This document shows, one piece after another, positions 39,716-49,179 of a stretch of DNA of 64,000 nt; the stretch's first letter is position 1, and every line of letters starts with the position of its first letter. The stretch is from Pandoraea faecigallinarum (GTDB lineage: Bacteria; Pseudomonadota; Gammaproteobacteria; Burkholderiales; Burkholderiaceae). The notes under the pieces are model-generated. The model ran no database searches. It saw only the letters and a program-made list of their open reading frames with translations, and had not been told where the DNA came from. The translations under genes and the position numbers were made by a program. Location of the stretch: NCBI RefSeq assembly GCF_001029105.3, contig NZ_CP011807.3, positions 434,001-498,000 of the forward strand, read 5' to 3'.

Positions 39716-40761
39716 CGGCGATCCTCCCGGGCTCCGGACGTGCCCGCTGCTGAGGACGTATCGAGCAGGCGTACCGACACTTCGCCGCTGGCAATCGTGC
39801 GTTCGCCTTCGTTCGTCGCTACCCGCAGGCAACCTTGTGCGTCGACGCCCAGGGCCACGCCGTGCAATATGTCGCGCCCATGCTCGATCACGCGAATCGG
39901 TGCCCCGGCGTATGCATGCATCGCTTCCCAGTCTTCACGGAATGCGGCGAACCGGTGATGGGCGAAGCGATCGAGCATTGTCGACAAGCGTTGCACCAGC
40001 GCGACGAGTACCGACGACATATCCGGATCAGCCAGCACCGATTCCAGGGCCGCGGGCGGTGTGACCGGAATGGCCGGATTGGGCGGTGCAGCGGACGCCG
40101 CGGACATAGCCGATGCGCCCCGTGTGCTCGACGCGCTTGTCGCTGCGGTGGCGTTGTCGATGCGCGTGGCCACATCCGCGGCATGCCGAAGGTTGACGCC
40201 GATGCCGATGACGACGCCGATGCGCCCCTGTCCGGCGGGCACCGTCTCGATCAGAATGCCCGCGAGTTTGCCGCCGCGCAGCAGTACGTCATTGGGCCAT
40301 TTGAGACCCAGCGCCTGAGGTGCCGCCAGCGGCAAGTCCGATAGTCCTTCGACCACGGCAACGCCTGTGGCCAACGACAATCCGGCCAGTTCGGCCGGCC
40401 CGCACGGCATGACATATGCAAGCGAGAACGTGAGGCTGTCACCCGGCAGGCTTTGCCACGCCCGGCCGCGCTGTCCGCGCCCCGCCGTCTGTTGCATGGC
40501 GGCGCGCACGATGGGCGCATGCGAGGCGTCTTCGCGAAGGCGGGCGAGAAGGTCGAGATTCGTGGAGCCGGTGGCATCGACCACTTCGATCTGCCAGCCC
40601 CGGCACGCGGCGCTCAGACACGAGCGGATGCGCTCGCCATCGAGATGCCGGGCGGGCGAGCCGGTCGTCGACACGGCAGCCTCGCCGGACGGACGTTCCG
40701 GGGAATCGGAAGGCGTCGTGGCAGGGGCGGCGTCGGGCGGGAAAAGTGCGGCGTTATTCAT
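39712..40761 (-). CDS. birA: Biotin--[acetyl-CoA-carboxylase] ligase
   Basis: 349 residues. Catalytic core motifs: STNLDLLARL, QTAGRGQRGRAWQS (biotinyl-AMP loop GRGxxG), ALGLKWPNDVLLRGGKLAGILIE and GIGVNL. The N-terminal ~45 residues are low-complexity with no winged helix, so this is a monofunctional ligase without DNA binding. An insertion rich in Ala/Ser/Pro lies between the core and C-terminal SH3-like domain (RVIEHGRDILHGVALGVDAQG). Start at MNNAALFPP. First gene of birA-coaX-SPOR. Confidence 0.93.
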   Translation of the reverse strand: MNNAALFPPDAAPATTPSDSPERPSGEAAVSTTGSPARHLDGERIRSCLSAACRGWQIEVVDATGSTNLDLLARLREDASHAPIVRAAMQQTAGRGQRGRAWQSLPGDSLTFSLAYVMPCGPAELAGLSLATGVAVVEGLSDLPLAAPQALGLKWPNDVLLRGGKLAGILIETVPAGQGRIGVVIGIGVNLRHAADVATRIDNATAATSASSTRGASAMSAASAAPPNPAIPVTPPAALESVLADPDMSSVLVALVQRLSTMLDRFAHHRFAAFREDWEAMHAYAGAPIRVIEHGRDILHGVALGVDAQGCLRVATNEGERTIASGEVSVRLLDTSSAAGTSGAREDRR

Positions 40762-40887
40762 GGCTGCTATTGTAGCGGCGCGGCAGGCGCCGCGCCCGGC
40801 TGTGCTGTGTCTGGCCTTGTATTTCGGCATTATCCGAGGCACGCGTCGGACGATTCCGGCAGGTTTTCAGCGCGCGCCGGGTTGCCA

Positions 40888-40915
40888 TCGACAGGTCGCG
40901 CCTGTACCGTACAAT
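40888..40915 (+). promoter_or_regulatory. Candidate sigma-70 promoter of the MCE transporter operon
   Basis: TCGACA (40888-40893), 16-bp spacer, TACAAT (40910-40915), about 63 bp upstream of the permease start. Good match for a hand call. Confidence 0.55.
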
Positions 40916-40977
40916 GACCGCGTTTTGCTGGATTCACGCCGGATTCCGGCCAGTTTGCCGTCAGGAGATCCCCCGTT

Positions 40978-42099
40978 TTGAACCTCGATGCCGTACCCAC
41001 TCTGGAACTGGCTACCTCGCCACAGGGCCCTGTGGTGATGTTGCGCGGCCTGTGGACGGCGCTGGCGCTCTCGCAGCGCAAGAAAACGCTGCTGCGCCTG
41101 GTCCATGCCCTGCCGCGCGGCGACCTGGCGTGGGACCTTACGTGCGTCGAACGTCTCGACCACGTGGGCGCGCAGGCGCTATGGCGCTACTGGCAACGTA
41201 AGTACCCCGAACGCATCGCGCTCACGCCGACACAGCGCGCGCTGTTCGATCACCTGGCCGAGTTCGACCGAACGCGCCAGAGTCCGGTGCCCACGCGCCG
41301 CGTCGATCCGATCAGCCGCCTGGGTTATTCGTTGTTCACACTCGGCGAACATTTGCGCGATGGCATCACGATGTTCGGCCGTTTCGTAATCGACCTCGGC
41401 CGAGTCGTACGTCATCCGGTACGCGCGCCGTGGCTCGAAATGTCAGCGAACATTTACAGCGCGGGCACCCGGGCGCTCGGAATCACGGCGATGGTCGCAT
41501 TTCTCATCGGCATCGTCCTGTCCTACCTGTCTGCGCAGCAGCTGAAGTTGTATGGCGCGAGCACGTTCATCGTGAACATTCTCGGCCTCTCAGTGATCCG
41601 CGAACTCGGGCCGGTGCTTTCCGCGATTCTCGTGGCGGGGCGCTCCGGCTCTGCGATTACGGCACAACTGGGTGTCATGCGCGTGACCGAGGAACTCGAC
41701 GCGATGCGCGTGATGGACATCCCGCATGGGCTGCGCCTGGTGTTGCCCAAGGTCATCGCATTGGCGATCGCGATGCCGCTACTCGTCATGTGGACGAATA
41801 TCGTCGCGCTGCTGGGCGGTGCGCTCGCGGCCAAGTATGAGCTTGGCATCGGGCTGCATTACTTCTTCACCACACTGCCCAATGCAGTTCGCATCGCGAA
41901 CTTGTGGATCGGTCTGGGCAAAGGGGTCGTGTTCGGCATGTTGATTGCGCTCGTGGCCTGCCACTTCGGCATGCGTGTGAAACCCAATACGCAGAGCCTC
42001 GGCGAAGGTACGACACAGTCGGTCGTCACGTCGATCACCGTGGTGATTCTGGCGGATGCCGTCTTTGCGATTCTCTTTCGCAATGTGGGGATCGGCTGA
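40978..42099 (+). CDS. MlaE-type lipid ABC permease with N-terminal STAS-like domain
   Basis: 373 residues. The N-terminal ~95 residues form an MlaB/STAS-like domain (GPVVMLRGLWTALALSQR, DLTCVERLDHVGAQALWRYW); the rest is an MlaE permease (GTRALGITAMVAFLIGIVLSYLSAQQL, VIRELGPVLSAILVAGRSGSAITAQLG, MRVMDIP). It moves phospholipid or another lipid together with the ATPase and MCE protein below. The start is a TTG at 40978 preceded by AGGAG; downstream ATGs would delete the STAS region. Next gene overlaps its stop by one base. Confidence 0.92.
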   Translation: MNLDAVPTLELATSPQGPVVMLRGLWTALALSQRKKTLLRLVHALPRGDLAWDLTCVERLDHVGAQALWRYWQRKYPERIALTPTQRALFDHLAEFDRTRQSPVPTRRVDPISRLGYSLFTLGEHLRDGITMFGRFVIDLGRVVRHPVRAPWLEMSANIYSAGTRALGITAMVAFLIGIVLSYLSAQQLKLYGASTFIVNILGLSVIRELGPVLSAILVAGRSGSAITAQLGVMRVTEELDAMRVMDIPHGLRLVLPKVIALAIAMPLLVMWTNIVALLGGALAAKYELGIGLHYFFTTLPNAVRIANLWIGLGKGVVFGMLIALVACHFGMRVKPNTQSLGEGTTQSVVTSITVVILADAVFAILFRNVGIG

Positions 42100-43034
42100 T
42101 GAGCGATTCCATCGTGCGCGATCCGTCCAAATCACGTGCGGCGCCGGAGCATTCGCAGGGCGGCGACGTGCGCCTTGGCGCCTCGGCCGGGTGTCCGCCG
42201 GTCTCGTCCACGTTGCCGGGCGAAGCCCAGCCTGTCATCGAAGTGCGCGACCTCACCAAGCGCTACGGCACTCACACGATTCACGAACATCTGGATCTCA
42301 CGGTGCGTCAGAGCGAGATCATTGCGCTGGTTGGCGGTTCGGGTTCCGGCAAGACTACGCTGATCCGTCAGATCATTGGGCTGGAAGCGCCCACGAGCGG
42401 GCACATCAGCATCTTCGGTCACGACATTACGATGATCGACCGGCGTACCGCGCACTTGCTGCGTCGCCGCTCAGGCATGCTGTTCCAGCGTGGTGCCCTG
42501 TTCTCCGCGATGACGGTGTTCGACAACATTGCCCAGCCATTGCGTGAGTTGCACACGTTGTCCGAAGATCTGATCCGCGATGTCGTGATGTACAAGCTCG
42601 AGATGGTGGGGTTGTCGGGACGGATGGCGAACCGCATGCCGTCCGAGTTGTCGGGCGGCATGATAAAGCGTGTCGGTATCGCGCGCGCGATTGCGCTGGA
42701 GCCGGAATTGCTGTTCCTCGACGAGCCGACCGCGGGACTCGACCCGCAGGCGTCCGACGAATTCGTGGACATGATTCGCGGGCTGCACCGCTCGCTCGGA
42801 CTGACCGTCGTCATGGTCACCCACGATCTGGATACCGTGATGATGCTCGCCACGCGCGTGGCAGTGCTGGCCGAACGCAAAGTACTCGTCAACGAGCCTG
42901 TCGAAGACGTGGTCTGTGTCGACCACCCGTTCATCCACAGCTTCTTCCTCGGTGAGCGAGGCAGACGCGCGCTGCTGGCTTTGCCCGCAGCACGGCGTGC
43001 CAAGATTTCGGAGTTACTCGACGATGGAAAATAA
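42099..43034 (+). CDS. MlaF-like ABC transporter ATPase
   Basis: 311 residues. Walker A LVGGSGSGKTTL (near 82-93), Q-loop LFQRGALFSAMTVFDN, signature ELSGGMIKRVGIARAI, Walker B LLFLDEPTAGLDP and H-loop MVTHD. ~40 extra N-terminal residues are low-complexity. Pairs with the permease in an MCE-type exporter/importer. ATG overlaps the permease stop (TGATG). Confidence 0.95.
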   Translation: MSDSIVRDPSKSRAAPEHSQGGDVRLGASAGCPPVSSTLPGEAQPVIEVRDLTKRYGTHTIHEHLDLTVRQSEIIALVGGSGSGKTTLIRQIIGLEAPTSGHISIFGHDITMIDRRTAHLLRRRSGMLFQRGALFSAMTVFDNIAQPLRELHTLSEDLIRDVVMYKLEMVGLSGRMANRMPSELSGGMIKRVGIARAIALEPELLFLDEPTAGLDPQASDEFVDMIRGLHRSLGLTVVMVTHDLDTVMMLATRVAVLAERKVLVNEPVEDVVCVDHPFIHSFFLGERGRRALLALPAARRAKISELLDDGK

Positions 43035-43992
43035 ATCGCACGCTTTCATGGCGGGCCTCTTCACGCTGGTGCTGCTTGCCGCGGTCGCCGCGGCGGTGTA
43101 CTGGTTCAATCGCGACAACCGCGTGCGTGTGCCCTACGATCTGGTTGCCACCACCAATGTGACCGGCCTCAATCCCGAATCGGCGGTGCGCTATCGCGGC
43201 CTGGGCGTCGGCAAAGTGGAGTCCATCAAGTTCGATCCGCGCAAGCCGGGGCAGATTCTGATTCGTATCCTCGTGAACGAGGGCACGCCGATGACCAAAT
43301 CGACGTTCGCCACGTTGAGCTATCAGGGCGTGACGGGACTGGCGTTCGTGCAACTGGACGACGACGGACATGACCGTACGTTATTGACATCCTCGCAGAC
43401 CCAGGTCGCGCAATTGCGTCTGCGCCCGAGCTTCGTCGACGAACTTCAGCGGCGCGGGAACAATCTCGTGCATCAGTTGGAAGAGGCAACGTCCTCCGTC
43501 AACAAGCTGCTCGCCCCTGAAAACCGGCAGGCAATTCTCGATTCGATCAACAGTGTGAAGACTGCCGCGCAGGGCGTGAACCGGGTGGCGACACAGCTCG
43601 AACCTGTCACGAAGCAACTGCCGGAGACGGTGCGCGAGTTGAACGGCACGCTGGCGGGCGCGCATCGCCTGACGAATCAATTGACGGATCCCCAAGGGCC
43701 GCTCGTGCGCAATCTGGACAGCGTCGGACGCGCGGCCGATCAGGCGGCGTCGAGTCTGGCGGCATTCCAGGGCACGATGCAGACGTTCGAAGGTTCGCTG
43801 CAACAGGAAGCGCTGCCGCGCCTGAACCGGCTCTCCGACGACCTGCGCTTCACGTCGCAGGCAGTGGGTCAGGCGGCAGAGACGATCAACCGCAATCCGC
43901 GCGCGCTGCTGTTCGGCACGACACCGCCGCCGCCGGGGCCGGGCGAGGCCGGCTTCGCGTGGCCGAGCGGCACGGGCGGGGCAGGGCAATGA
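43024..43992 (+). CDS. MCE (MlaD-like) lipid-binding protein
   Basis: 322 residues. Short N-terminal cytoplasmic piece, one transmembrane helix (HAFMAGLFTLVLLAAVAAAVYW), one MCE domain (YDLVATTNVTGLNPESAVRYRGLGVGKVESIKFD ... LSYQGVTGLAFVQLD), and a long helical region with heptad-like pattern (residues ~140-280) that probably builds a periplasmic needle or tube. Overlaps the ATPase gene by 11 bp. Confidence 0.93.
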   Translation: MENKSHAFMAGLFTLVLLAAVAAAVYWFNRDNRVRVPYDLVATTNVTGLNPESAVRYRGLGVGKVESIKFDPRKPGQILIRILVNEGTPMTKSTFATLSYQGVTGLAFVQLDDDGHDRTLLTSSQTQVAQLRLRPSFVDELQRRGNNLVHQLEEATSSVNKLLAPENRQAILDSINSVKTAAQGVNRVATQLEPVTKQLPETVRELNGTLAGAHRLTNQLTDPQGPLVRNLDSVGRAADQAASSLAAFQGTMQTFEGSLQQEALPRLNRLSDDLRFTSQAVGQAAETINRNPRALLFGTTPPPPGPGEAGFAWPSGTGGAGQ

Positions 43993-44033
43993 GCTGCGAC
44001 ACCGTTATCACCGTCATACAAGAGGATACCGAG

Positions 44034-44912
44034 ATGACTGAGCCGACTGGATCGATCGAGACGAGCAAGGCGAGGCTCCTCGGTGCGAATCGCCAAGGCC
44101 GCTTCGCCGTGTGGCGATACTGTGCGTGGCGCGCGGTTGCCGGCACGTGCGTTCGCGGTGCTGCAAAACGGATGGCGGCCGCGCTTGGTGTCGCGTTCGG
44201 TACGGCGGTGCTGGTGGCGGGCTGTGCGGCACCGTCGCCGTCGGCCTCACTGGCACGGTTCGACCTCGGGCCGCCCACAATGCCTGCGTCGGCCCTTGCC
44301 GCATCGGACACGCAAAACCATGCGAGCGGCGTGAATGCCCCGGCCTCGGAAGTCGTTGCCGCCGGTGCCCCGAGCCTGTCGCCGCTGAAGGTCGTGGTCA
44401 ACGCGCCCAGTTGGCTCGACTCCGACATGATCTATTACCGTCTGCCCGTCAGCGAAGGCGATCAGGCGCGCGTGTACGCGAACAGCCGTTGGTTGTCCTC
44501 GCCGGTACGGCTGTTCGGCGATCGCCTGCGGGCCGCGTTGTCCGTCGACCGCGTGGTACTGGCGGCCGGTGACCCGGCCGCGGCACCCGCGCTGCGGGTG
44601 GAAATCGAGGAGTTCGCGCAATACTTCGACAGCACCTCGGCAAGCCACGGTGTCGTTCAGGTGCGCGCGACGCTGTTCGACGGGCCGAAGCTGCTCGCCC
44701 AGACGACGCTGCGCGGGCAGGCGCCTGCCGCCACAGCCGATGCGGCGGGCGGTGCAAAAGCGCTTGCGACCGCCAGCGATACCGTGCAACGGCAACTGAT
44801 TCAGTGGCTCGCCGGGCGCGTGCCCATGCCGTCGGCCACGACTCGTGCGCCTGCGCAAACGCGCGCATTGCCCGCCTTGTCCTCGCCGGGTGCAGCGGCG
44901 CCTTCGCGATAG
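44034..44912 (+). CDS. ABC-type transport auxiliary lipoprotein (PqiC-like)
   Basis: 292 residues. Lipobox VLVAGC near residue 64, then the ABC_trans_aux domain (LSPLKVVVNAPSWLDSDMIYYRLP, YANSRWLSSPVRLFGDRLRAAL, LRVEIEEFAQYFDS). An outer-membrane partner of MCE systems, comparable to PqiC. Start at 44034 chosen for AGAGG upstream; ATG 43989 overlapping the MCE stop is a competing start. The n-region of the signal peptide is very long in both cases. Confidence 0.85.
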   Translation: MTEPTGSIETSKARLLGANRQGRFAVWRYCAWRAVAGTCVRGAAKRMAAALGVAFGTAVLVAGCAAPSPSASLARFDLGPPTMPASALAASDTQNHASGVNAPASEVVAAGAPSLSPLKVVVNAPSWLDSDMIYYRLPVSEGDQARVYANSRWLSSPVRLFGDRLRAALSVDRVVLAAGDPAAAPALRVEIEEFAQYFDSTSASHGVVQVRATLFDGPKLLAQTTLRGQAPAATADAAGGAKALATASDTVQRQLIQWLAGRVPMPSATTRAPAQTRALPALSSPGAAAPSR

Positions 44913-44927
44913 CGGATTGTCTCGCCG

Positions 44928-46100
44928 ATGGCTGAGCAGGACATCAAACCCTGGCAACGACGCGCTTCTCCGCTAACGCGTCAGGCATTGTTGTGCCTGA
45001 TTCTGCTGATCGCCTACGCAAGTCTTTACCCGTTCGAATTTCAACGCGCCGCGGTCGGCCCGTTCGACTATCTGTTCGCGCCCCTGCCTCGCTGGATGAC
45101 GATGTTCGACGTCGTCACCAACGTGCTGGGGTACATGCCGCTGGGCACGTTGACGGTGCTTGCATTGCACCCGGCATGGCGCGGCACACGTGCAGTACTC
45201 GCGGCATTCCTGCTCGGCGCAATGCTCTCGTGCGGCATGGAGGCGTTGCAGACGTATCTGCCCACGCGTGTCGCGTCGAACGTGGATCTCGCGACGAACG
45301 CCCTCGGTGCGCTCATCGGCGGCGCGGTGGCCGTGCCGCTCACGAGCCCGCTGCTCGACCGTGGCTGGCTCAGGCATCTGCGCTTCGCGTGGTTCGAGCG
45401 CCATGCGAGTCTTCTGCTCGTGCTGCTGGCGCTGTGGCCATGGGCGCAGGCGTATCCGCAGCAATTTCTCTTCGGTGACGGCGATCTCGTGCGTCAGATC
45501 TGGCTCTGGCAGGATCCGGACGTCACCGATCTGGTGCTCGACTGGGTTCCCAGGCTCGGTCAGTTACAGGACTATCTGTCCGAGCTCGATGCCGTGGCCA
45601 GTCACGCGTTATGGGAGACGGTCGTGACCGCCAGTGGCACGGTACTGGCCGGGCTGCTCGCCACGCTGGCGATGCGACGCTCTGCCCCGCGCGTGCCGTT
45701 GCTGTGCGCGATGTTCATCAGCGCATTCGCGATCAAGGCAATCGCTTCGGCGTGGCAATTCTCGCCCTCGCAGGCGTTCGACTGGGTGACGGCCGGGGCG
45801 ATCTACGGACTGGTCATCGGCACCCTCGTGCTCATGCTGGCAGGGCGCGGGCCACGTGCGCTGCGCGGCGCAATGGCGCTCGCGGCGCTCGTGGTGCTGC
45901 TGGTCTTCGTCAACCTGCTGCCCGCGAACCCGTATTACGAGGCGGCGCTTCAATCGTGGCGCCAGGGTCAGTATGTCCACTTCAACGTGCTGGCGCGTTG
46001 GCTCGCCTGGACGTGGCCCTATCTTGTACTGATCTATCTGCTCGCGATGTTCGATCCGAGTCATCGCGGCCCCGCGCGCAGCGTCGGAAAACAGCGCTGA
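44928..46100 (+). CDS. VanZ-like family membrane protein
   Basis: 390 residues. N-terminal VanZ-like domain (LLIAYASLYPFEFQ, DVVTNVLGYMPLGTLTVLAL, TYLPTRVASNVDLATNALGALIGG) with ~5 segments, then an additional membrane half of ~6 segments of unknown type. VanZ proteins can reduce glycopeptide binding, but most are uncharacterised. 15 bp after the auxiliary lipoprotein gene, so probably the last gene of the MCE operon. Confidence 0.85.
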   Translation: MAEQDIKPWQRRASPLTRQALLCLILLIAYASLYPFEFQRAAVGPFDYLFAPLPRWMTMFDVVTNVLGYMPLGTLTVLALHPAWRGTRAVLAAFLLGAMLSCGMEALQTYLPTRVASNVDLATNALGALIGGAVAVPLTSPLLDRGWLRHLRFAWFERHASLLLVLLALWPWAQAYPQQFLFGDGDLVRQIWLWQDPDVTDLVLDWVPRLGQLQDYLSELDAVASHALWETVVTASGTVLAGLLATLAMRRSAPRVPLLCAMFISAFAIKAIASAWQFSPSQAFDWVTAGAIYGLVIGTLVLMLAGRGPRALRGAMALAALVVLLVFVNLLPANPYYEAALQSWRQGQYVHFNVLARWLAWTWPYLVLIYLLAMFDPSHRGPARSVGKQR

Positions 46101-46297
46101 ACCGTTCCGGGCGGGACGCTGAAATTCCGCTATGGCATGTTTTCCTCCGGAATGCCCGTCAGACGGCCGTCCGCGCCACATTGCCGGTTCCGATTGTTTC
46201 CAATTCGGAAATAGCGTATTGGCCGACAACCCATTGGTGAGATGGCGCGCGAATCCTAAACTCTCATGTAAGGCATGCTGATACTTGATGTGCCATG

Positions 46298-46334
46298 ACC
46301 GCCCGGCATCCACAGGCAGATCCCGGGCGGTTTT
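46298..46334 (+). promoter_or_regulatory. Terminator-like hairpin in leader of MFS gene
   Basis: ACCGCCCGG (46298-46306) pairs with CCGGGCGGT (46323-46331), followed by TTT; the MFS ribosome site begins only ~7 bp later. An attenuator or the terminator of an upstream transcript. An inverted repeat TTCCGA/TCGGAA lies at 46188-46210. Confidence 0.45.
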
Positions 46335-46348
46335 CATTGGGAGGGAAG

Positions 46349-47890
46349 ATGAGCACCTGGGGATTGGCGTTTGCGCACAAAACACGGCAACGTGTGCTGA
46401 TGGCCGTGATCGCGGCTGCGACGGGCATCGAAATGCTGGAGAACGGCATGTTCGTGTTCGCGTCGTCGCACATCGCGGGCGGTGTCGGCGCGGCGCCCGA
46501 AGAGTACGCCTTCGTCTCCACTCTCTACGCGGTTGCGGGCATTCTCGTCATTCTCAAGCAACGGTGGCTCGCGTCGCGTCTCGGCTATCGTACATTCCTC
46601 ACCGGTGCGCTCACGCTCATGGCCTTCGGCGCATGGCTGTGCGGCATGGCCCACAACCCCACGCAACTCGCCGTCGCGCGTTTCGTCCTCGGGCTCGGTG
46701 CCGGCTCGCTGTTCACGGCAAGCCGCATCCTTATCAATCTGTGCTTCGCGCCAGAGCAGCGCCTGCGCGCATTGCTCTTCTTCACGTACGGCTTCTTCGG
46801 CGGACAGATTTCCGCGCCATTGCTCGCGAGCTATCTCGTCGATCACTTCCTGTGGTCGTCGGTGTTTCTTGTGGTGGTGCCGATTGCGCTCGCCGGGGCC
46901 TTCGCCTCGTGGCTGTTCATTCCCGACTTCCGTGAGCGCTTGCGCGACGAGGGCGAATTCGAGATGCGCGGCATCGTATTCTTCGCGGCAGGCGTGCTGT
47001 TCGTCGAGGTGATGATGCAGCGCTCGCGCTTCGATTTCTTCTCCAATCCGCTGCATCTGCTCGAACTGTGTCTCGTTGGCGCCGTCTGCGCAATCGGCTA
47101 CATGTGGCATCAGTACTCGCATCACAAGCCGCTCATCGACTTTCGCGTGCTGGTGCGCAACCCCGTCTACGTGCTCGGATTGGGCGGGTACGCCGTGTAT
47201 TACTTCTTCTCGTATTCGACGTCGTATCTGTTCCCGATCTACATGCAGCAGGGGCTGAACTGGAGCGTGGAGCACACGGGGTACCTGCAGGCCGTCGCCT
47301 CCGTGACCAGTCTGGTCGTGGCGGTGCTGTACACGCTGGCGCGCCCGAAGTTCGTGCAGCTCAAGCCGTTCGTGCTGCTCGGCTACCTGTGTCTGTTGGG
47401 ATACGCCTTTCTGCTGTCGCAGAGTTATCAGGGCGTGTCGAGCGCGTGGCTGATTCTGCCGATGGTCCTGAGCGGGCTCGGCGGGGTGTTCGCCATGATT
47501 CCCATTGCCGAGTTGACGTTTCGCGGTATGGACGAATACGTTTTCCAGCACGGCTATCAGACGAAGAATATCGTGCGTCAACTGGTCAGCTCGATGTCGG
47601 TGTCCATGATGGCCGTGTTGATGCAGGACCGTCAGGCTGTCTTCATGCATCAGCTCACCCCCGCGATGACGCCGCTCAACCCCGCCTACAACGCGGCCGT
47701 CTCACAGGCACAGCAGACGTTCGCGGCAAGTGTCGATCCGGCCACCGCCGCGCACATGGCGTCCGCGTGGGTGGGCAGCCTCGCCTCGCAGCAGGCGCTG
47801 GTGCTCTCGTGCGTGAACGTCTTCTTCGGATTCGCGTGTCTGGCGGCGTTCTGCGCCCTGTTCATGGCGGTGCAGCGCCGTCTTGGGTGA
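46349..47890 (+). CDS. MFS drug/metabolite transporter, DHA2-like (14 segments)
   Basis: 513 residues with about 14 hydrophobic segments. ATGIEMLENGMFVFASSHIAGG in segment 1, RFVLGLGAGSLFTASRI in segment 4 and a long loop before the last segments suit the DHA2 branch (EmrB-like). No EmrA/adaptor gene is adjacent. Start at 46349 with GGGAGGG ahead. Substrate unknown. Confidence 0.85.
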   Translation: MSTWGLAFAHKTRQRVLMAVIAAATGIEMLENGMFVFASSHIAGGVGAAPEEYAFVSTLYAVAGILVILKQRWLASRLGYRTFLTGALTLMAFGAWLCGMAHNPTQLAVARFVLGLGAGSLFTASRILINLCFAPEQRLRALLFFTYGFFGGQISAPLLASYLVDHFLWSSVFLVVVPIALAGAFASWLFIPDFRERLRDEGEFEMRGIVFFAAGVLFVEVMMQRSRFDFFSNPLHLLELCLVGAVCAIGYMWHQYSHHKPLIDFRVLVRNPVYVLGLGGYAVYYFFSYSTSYLFPIYMQQGLNWSVEHTGYLQAVASVTSLVVAVLYTLARPKFVQLKPFVLLGYLCLLGYAFLLSQSYQGVSSAWLILPMVLSGLGGVFAMIPIAELTFRGMDEYVFQHGYQTKNIVRQLVSSMSVSMMAVLMQDRQAVFMHQLTPAMTPLNPAYNAAVSQAQQTFAASVDPATAAHMASAWVGSLASQQALVLSCVNVFFGFACLAAFCALFMAVQRRLG

Positions 47891-48096
47891 TTAGCCGGGC
47901 GCTCGCGCCGCGGCGCTCCCCGTGAGGGGCGAACGTCCCGGAATCCGCATTTGCGTATCCCTTTCGCATGACGCCCCGCGCCTGCCTGCCGGGCGTGCCC
48001 GCAATGCCGGGGCAGGTCGGTTAGAATGGCCCGCAACCCGTCGGCAGCACGCGCGCAGCGTGTTGTTCAGTCGCCCATTTCCCCCACGGAACCGAC

Positions 48097-48426
48097 ATGA
48101 CAACCCTCTCGCAGTACTACAAGCATCACGTGTTTTTCTGCCTCAATCAGCGTGAAGCGGGCGCCGATCGTCCGTCGTGCGCGAACTGCAATGCGCAGTC
48201 GATGCAGGAATACGCCAAGAAAAAGGTCAAGCAGCTCGGGCTCGCCGGTCCCGGCCAGGTGCGCGTGAACAAGGCCGGGTGCCTGGATCGCTGCGAACAG
48301 GGTCCGGTCGTGGTGATCTATCCCGAAGGGACCTGGTACACGTACATCGACGAAACCGACATCGACGAGATCGTCGAGAAGCATCTGGCGCAAGGCGAAA
48401 TCGTCGAGCGTCTGCTGATCGACTGA
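48097..48426 (+). CDS. Thioredoxin-like [2Fe-2S] ferredoxin
   Basis: 109 residues. Cys in HHVFFCLNQRE, SCANC and AGCLDRCEQGPVVVIYPEG give the Cys pattern of the thioredoxin-fold 2Fe-2S ferredoxins related to NuoE and Shethna proteins. Electron carrier, partner unknown. 35 bp ahead of a hydrolase gene on the same strand, a pairing conserved in Burkholderiaceae. Confidence 0.9.
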   Translation: MTTLSQYYKHHVFFCLNQREAGADRPSCANCNAQSMQEYAKKKVKQLGLAGPGQVRVNKAGCLDRCEQGPVVVIYPEGTWYTYIDETDIDEIVEKHLAQGEIVERLLID

Positions 48427-48461
48427 TCCGGCAGCTCCGCACTTCAGTCCAACAATCGCTC

Positions 48462-49100
48462 ATGAACGCTCAGACCGAACGCTTCACCATCGACGGCCCC
48501 GTCGGTGCCATCGAAATCGCCATCGACCGCCCGGCCGGAGCGCCGGACAGTCTGCGCGGCATCACCCTTGTGGCGCACCCGCATCCGCTGTTCGGCGGCA
48601 CGCTCGACAACAAGGTCGCGCAGACGCTGGCGCGTGCCTTCGTGCAACTCGGCTACGCCGTGGTGCGCCCGAACTTCCGCGGCGTGGGCAAATCGGCGGG
48701 CGAGCACGACAAGGGAATCGGCGAGCGCGACGATCTGCTCGCCGTCATCGCATGGATGCGCCGGCAACCCGGCTGGGAGACGCTCCCGCTTGCGCTCGCG
48801 GGATTCTCGTTCGGCACGTTCGTCCTCTCGCACGTGGCCAAAACGCTGGAAGATGCGGGCACGCCCGCGCAACGTCTGGTGTTCGTCGGCACGGCCGCGA
48901 GCAACTGGGACGTGGCCACGGTGCCGGCCGACACTCTCGTCATCCACGGCGAGAAGGACGACACGGTGCCGCTGCAATCGGTGCTCGACTGGGCGCGGCC
49001 GCAGACCTTGCCCGTCGTGGTAATCCCCGGCGGCGAGCATTTCTTCCACGGCTTGTTGCCCCTGCTGAAACAGATCGTGGTCGACGCGTGGCGTCATTGA
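48462..49100 (+). CDS. Alpha/beta hydrolase (dienelactone-hydrolase-like)
   Basis: 212 residues. ITLVAHPHPLFGGTLDNKVAQTLARAF, VRPNFRGVGKSAG, nucleophile LAGFSFGTFV (Ser near 118), Asp in VIHGEKDDTVPL and His in IPGGEHFFHG. This is the widespread small hydrolase family of unknown substrate. Start at MNAQTERFTIDG. Confidence 0.87.
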   Translation: MNAQTERFTIDGPVGAIEIAIDRPAGAPDSLRGITLVAHPHPLFGGTLDNKVAQTLARAFVQLGYAVVRPNFRGVGKSAGEHDKGIGERDDLLAVIAWMRRQPGWETLPLALAGFSFGTFVLSHVAKTLEDAGTPAQRLVFVGTAASNWDVATVPADTLVIHGEKDDTVPLQSVLDWARPQTLPVVVIPGGEHFFHGLLPLLKQIVVDAWRH

Positions 49101-49173
49101 TACATCCCGCACGAATTTTTCGCAATTTCGACAGCCAGCGCTCGCTTCGCCGGAGACGTCATATCGCGACGGG

Positions 49174-49179
49174 TATAAT
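49174..49179 (+). promoter_or_regulatory. Consensus -10 box ahead of the D-Ala-D-Ala carboxypeptidase gene
   Basis: TATAAT, with no good -35 at 16-18 bp. Would give a leader of ~170 bases before the start at 49360. Confidence 0.5.
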
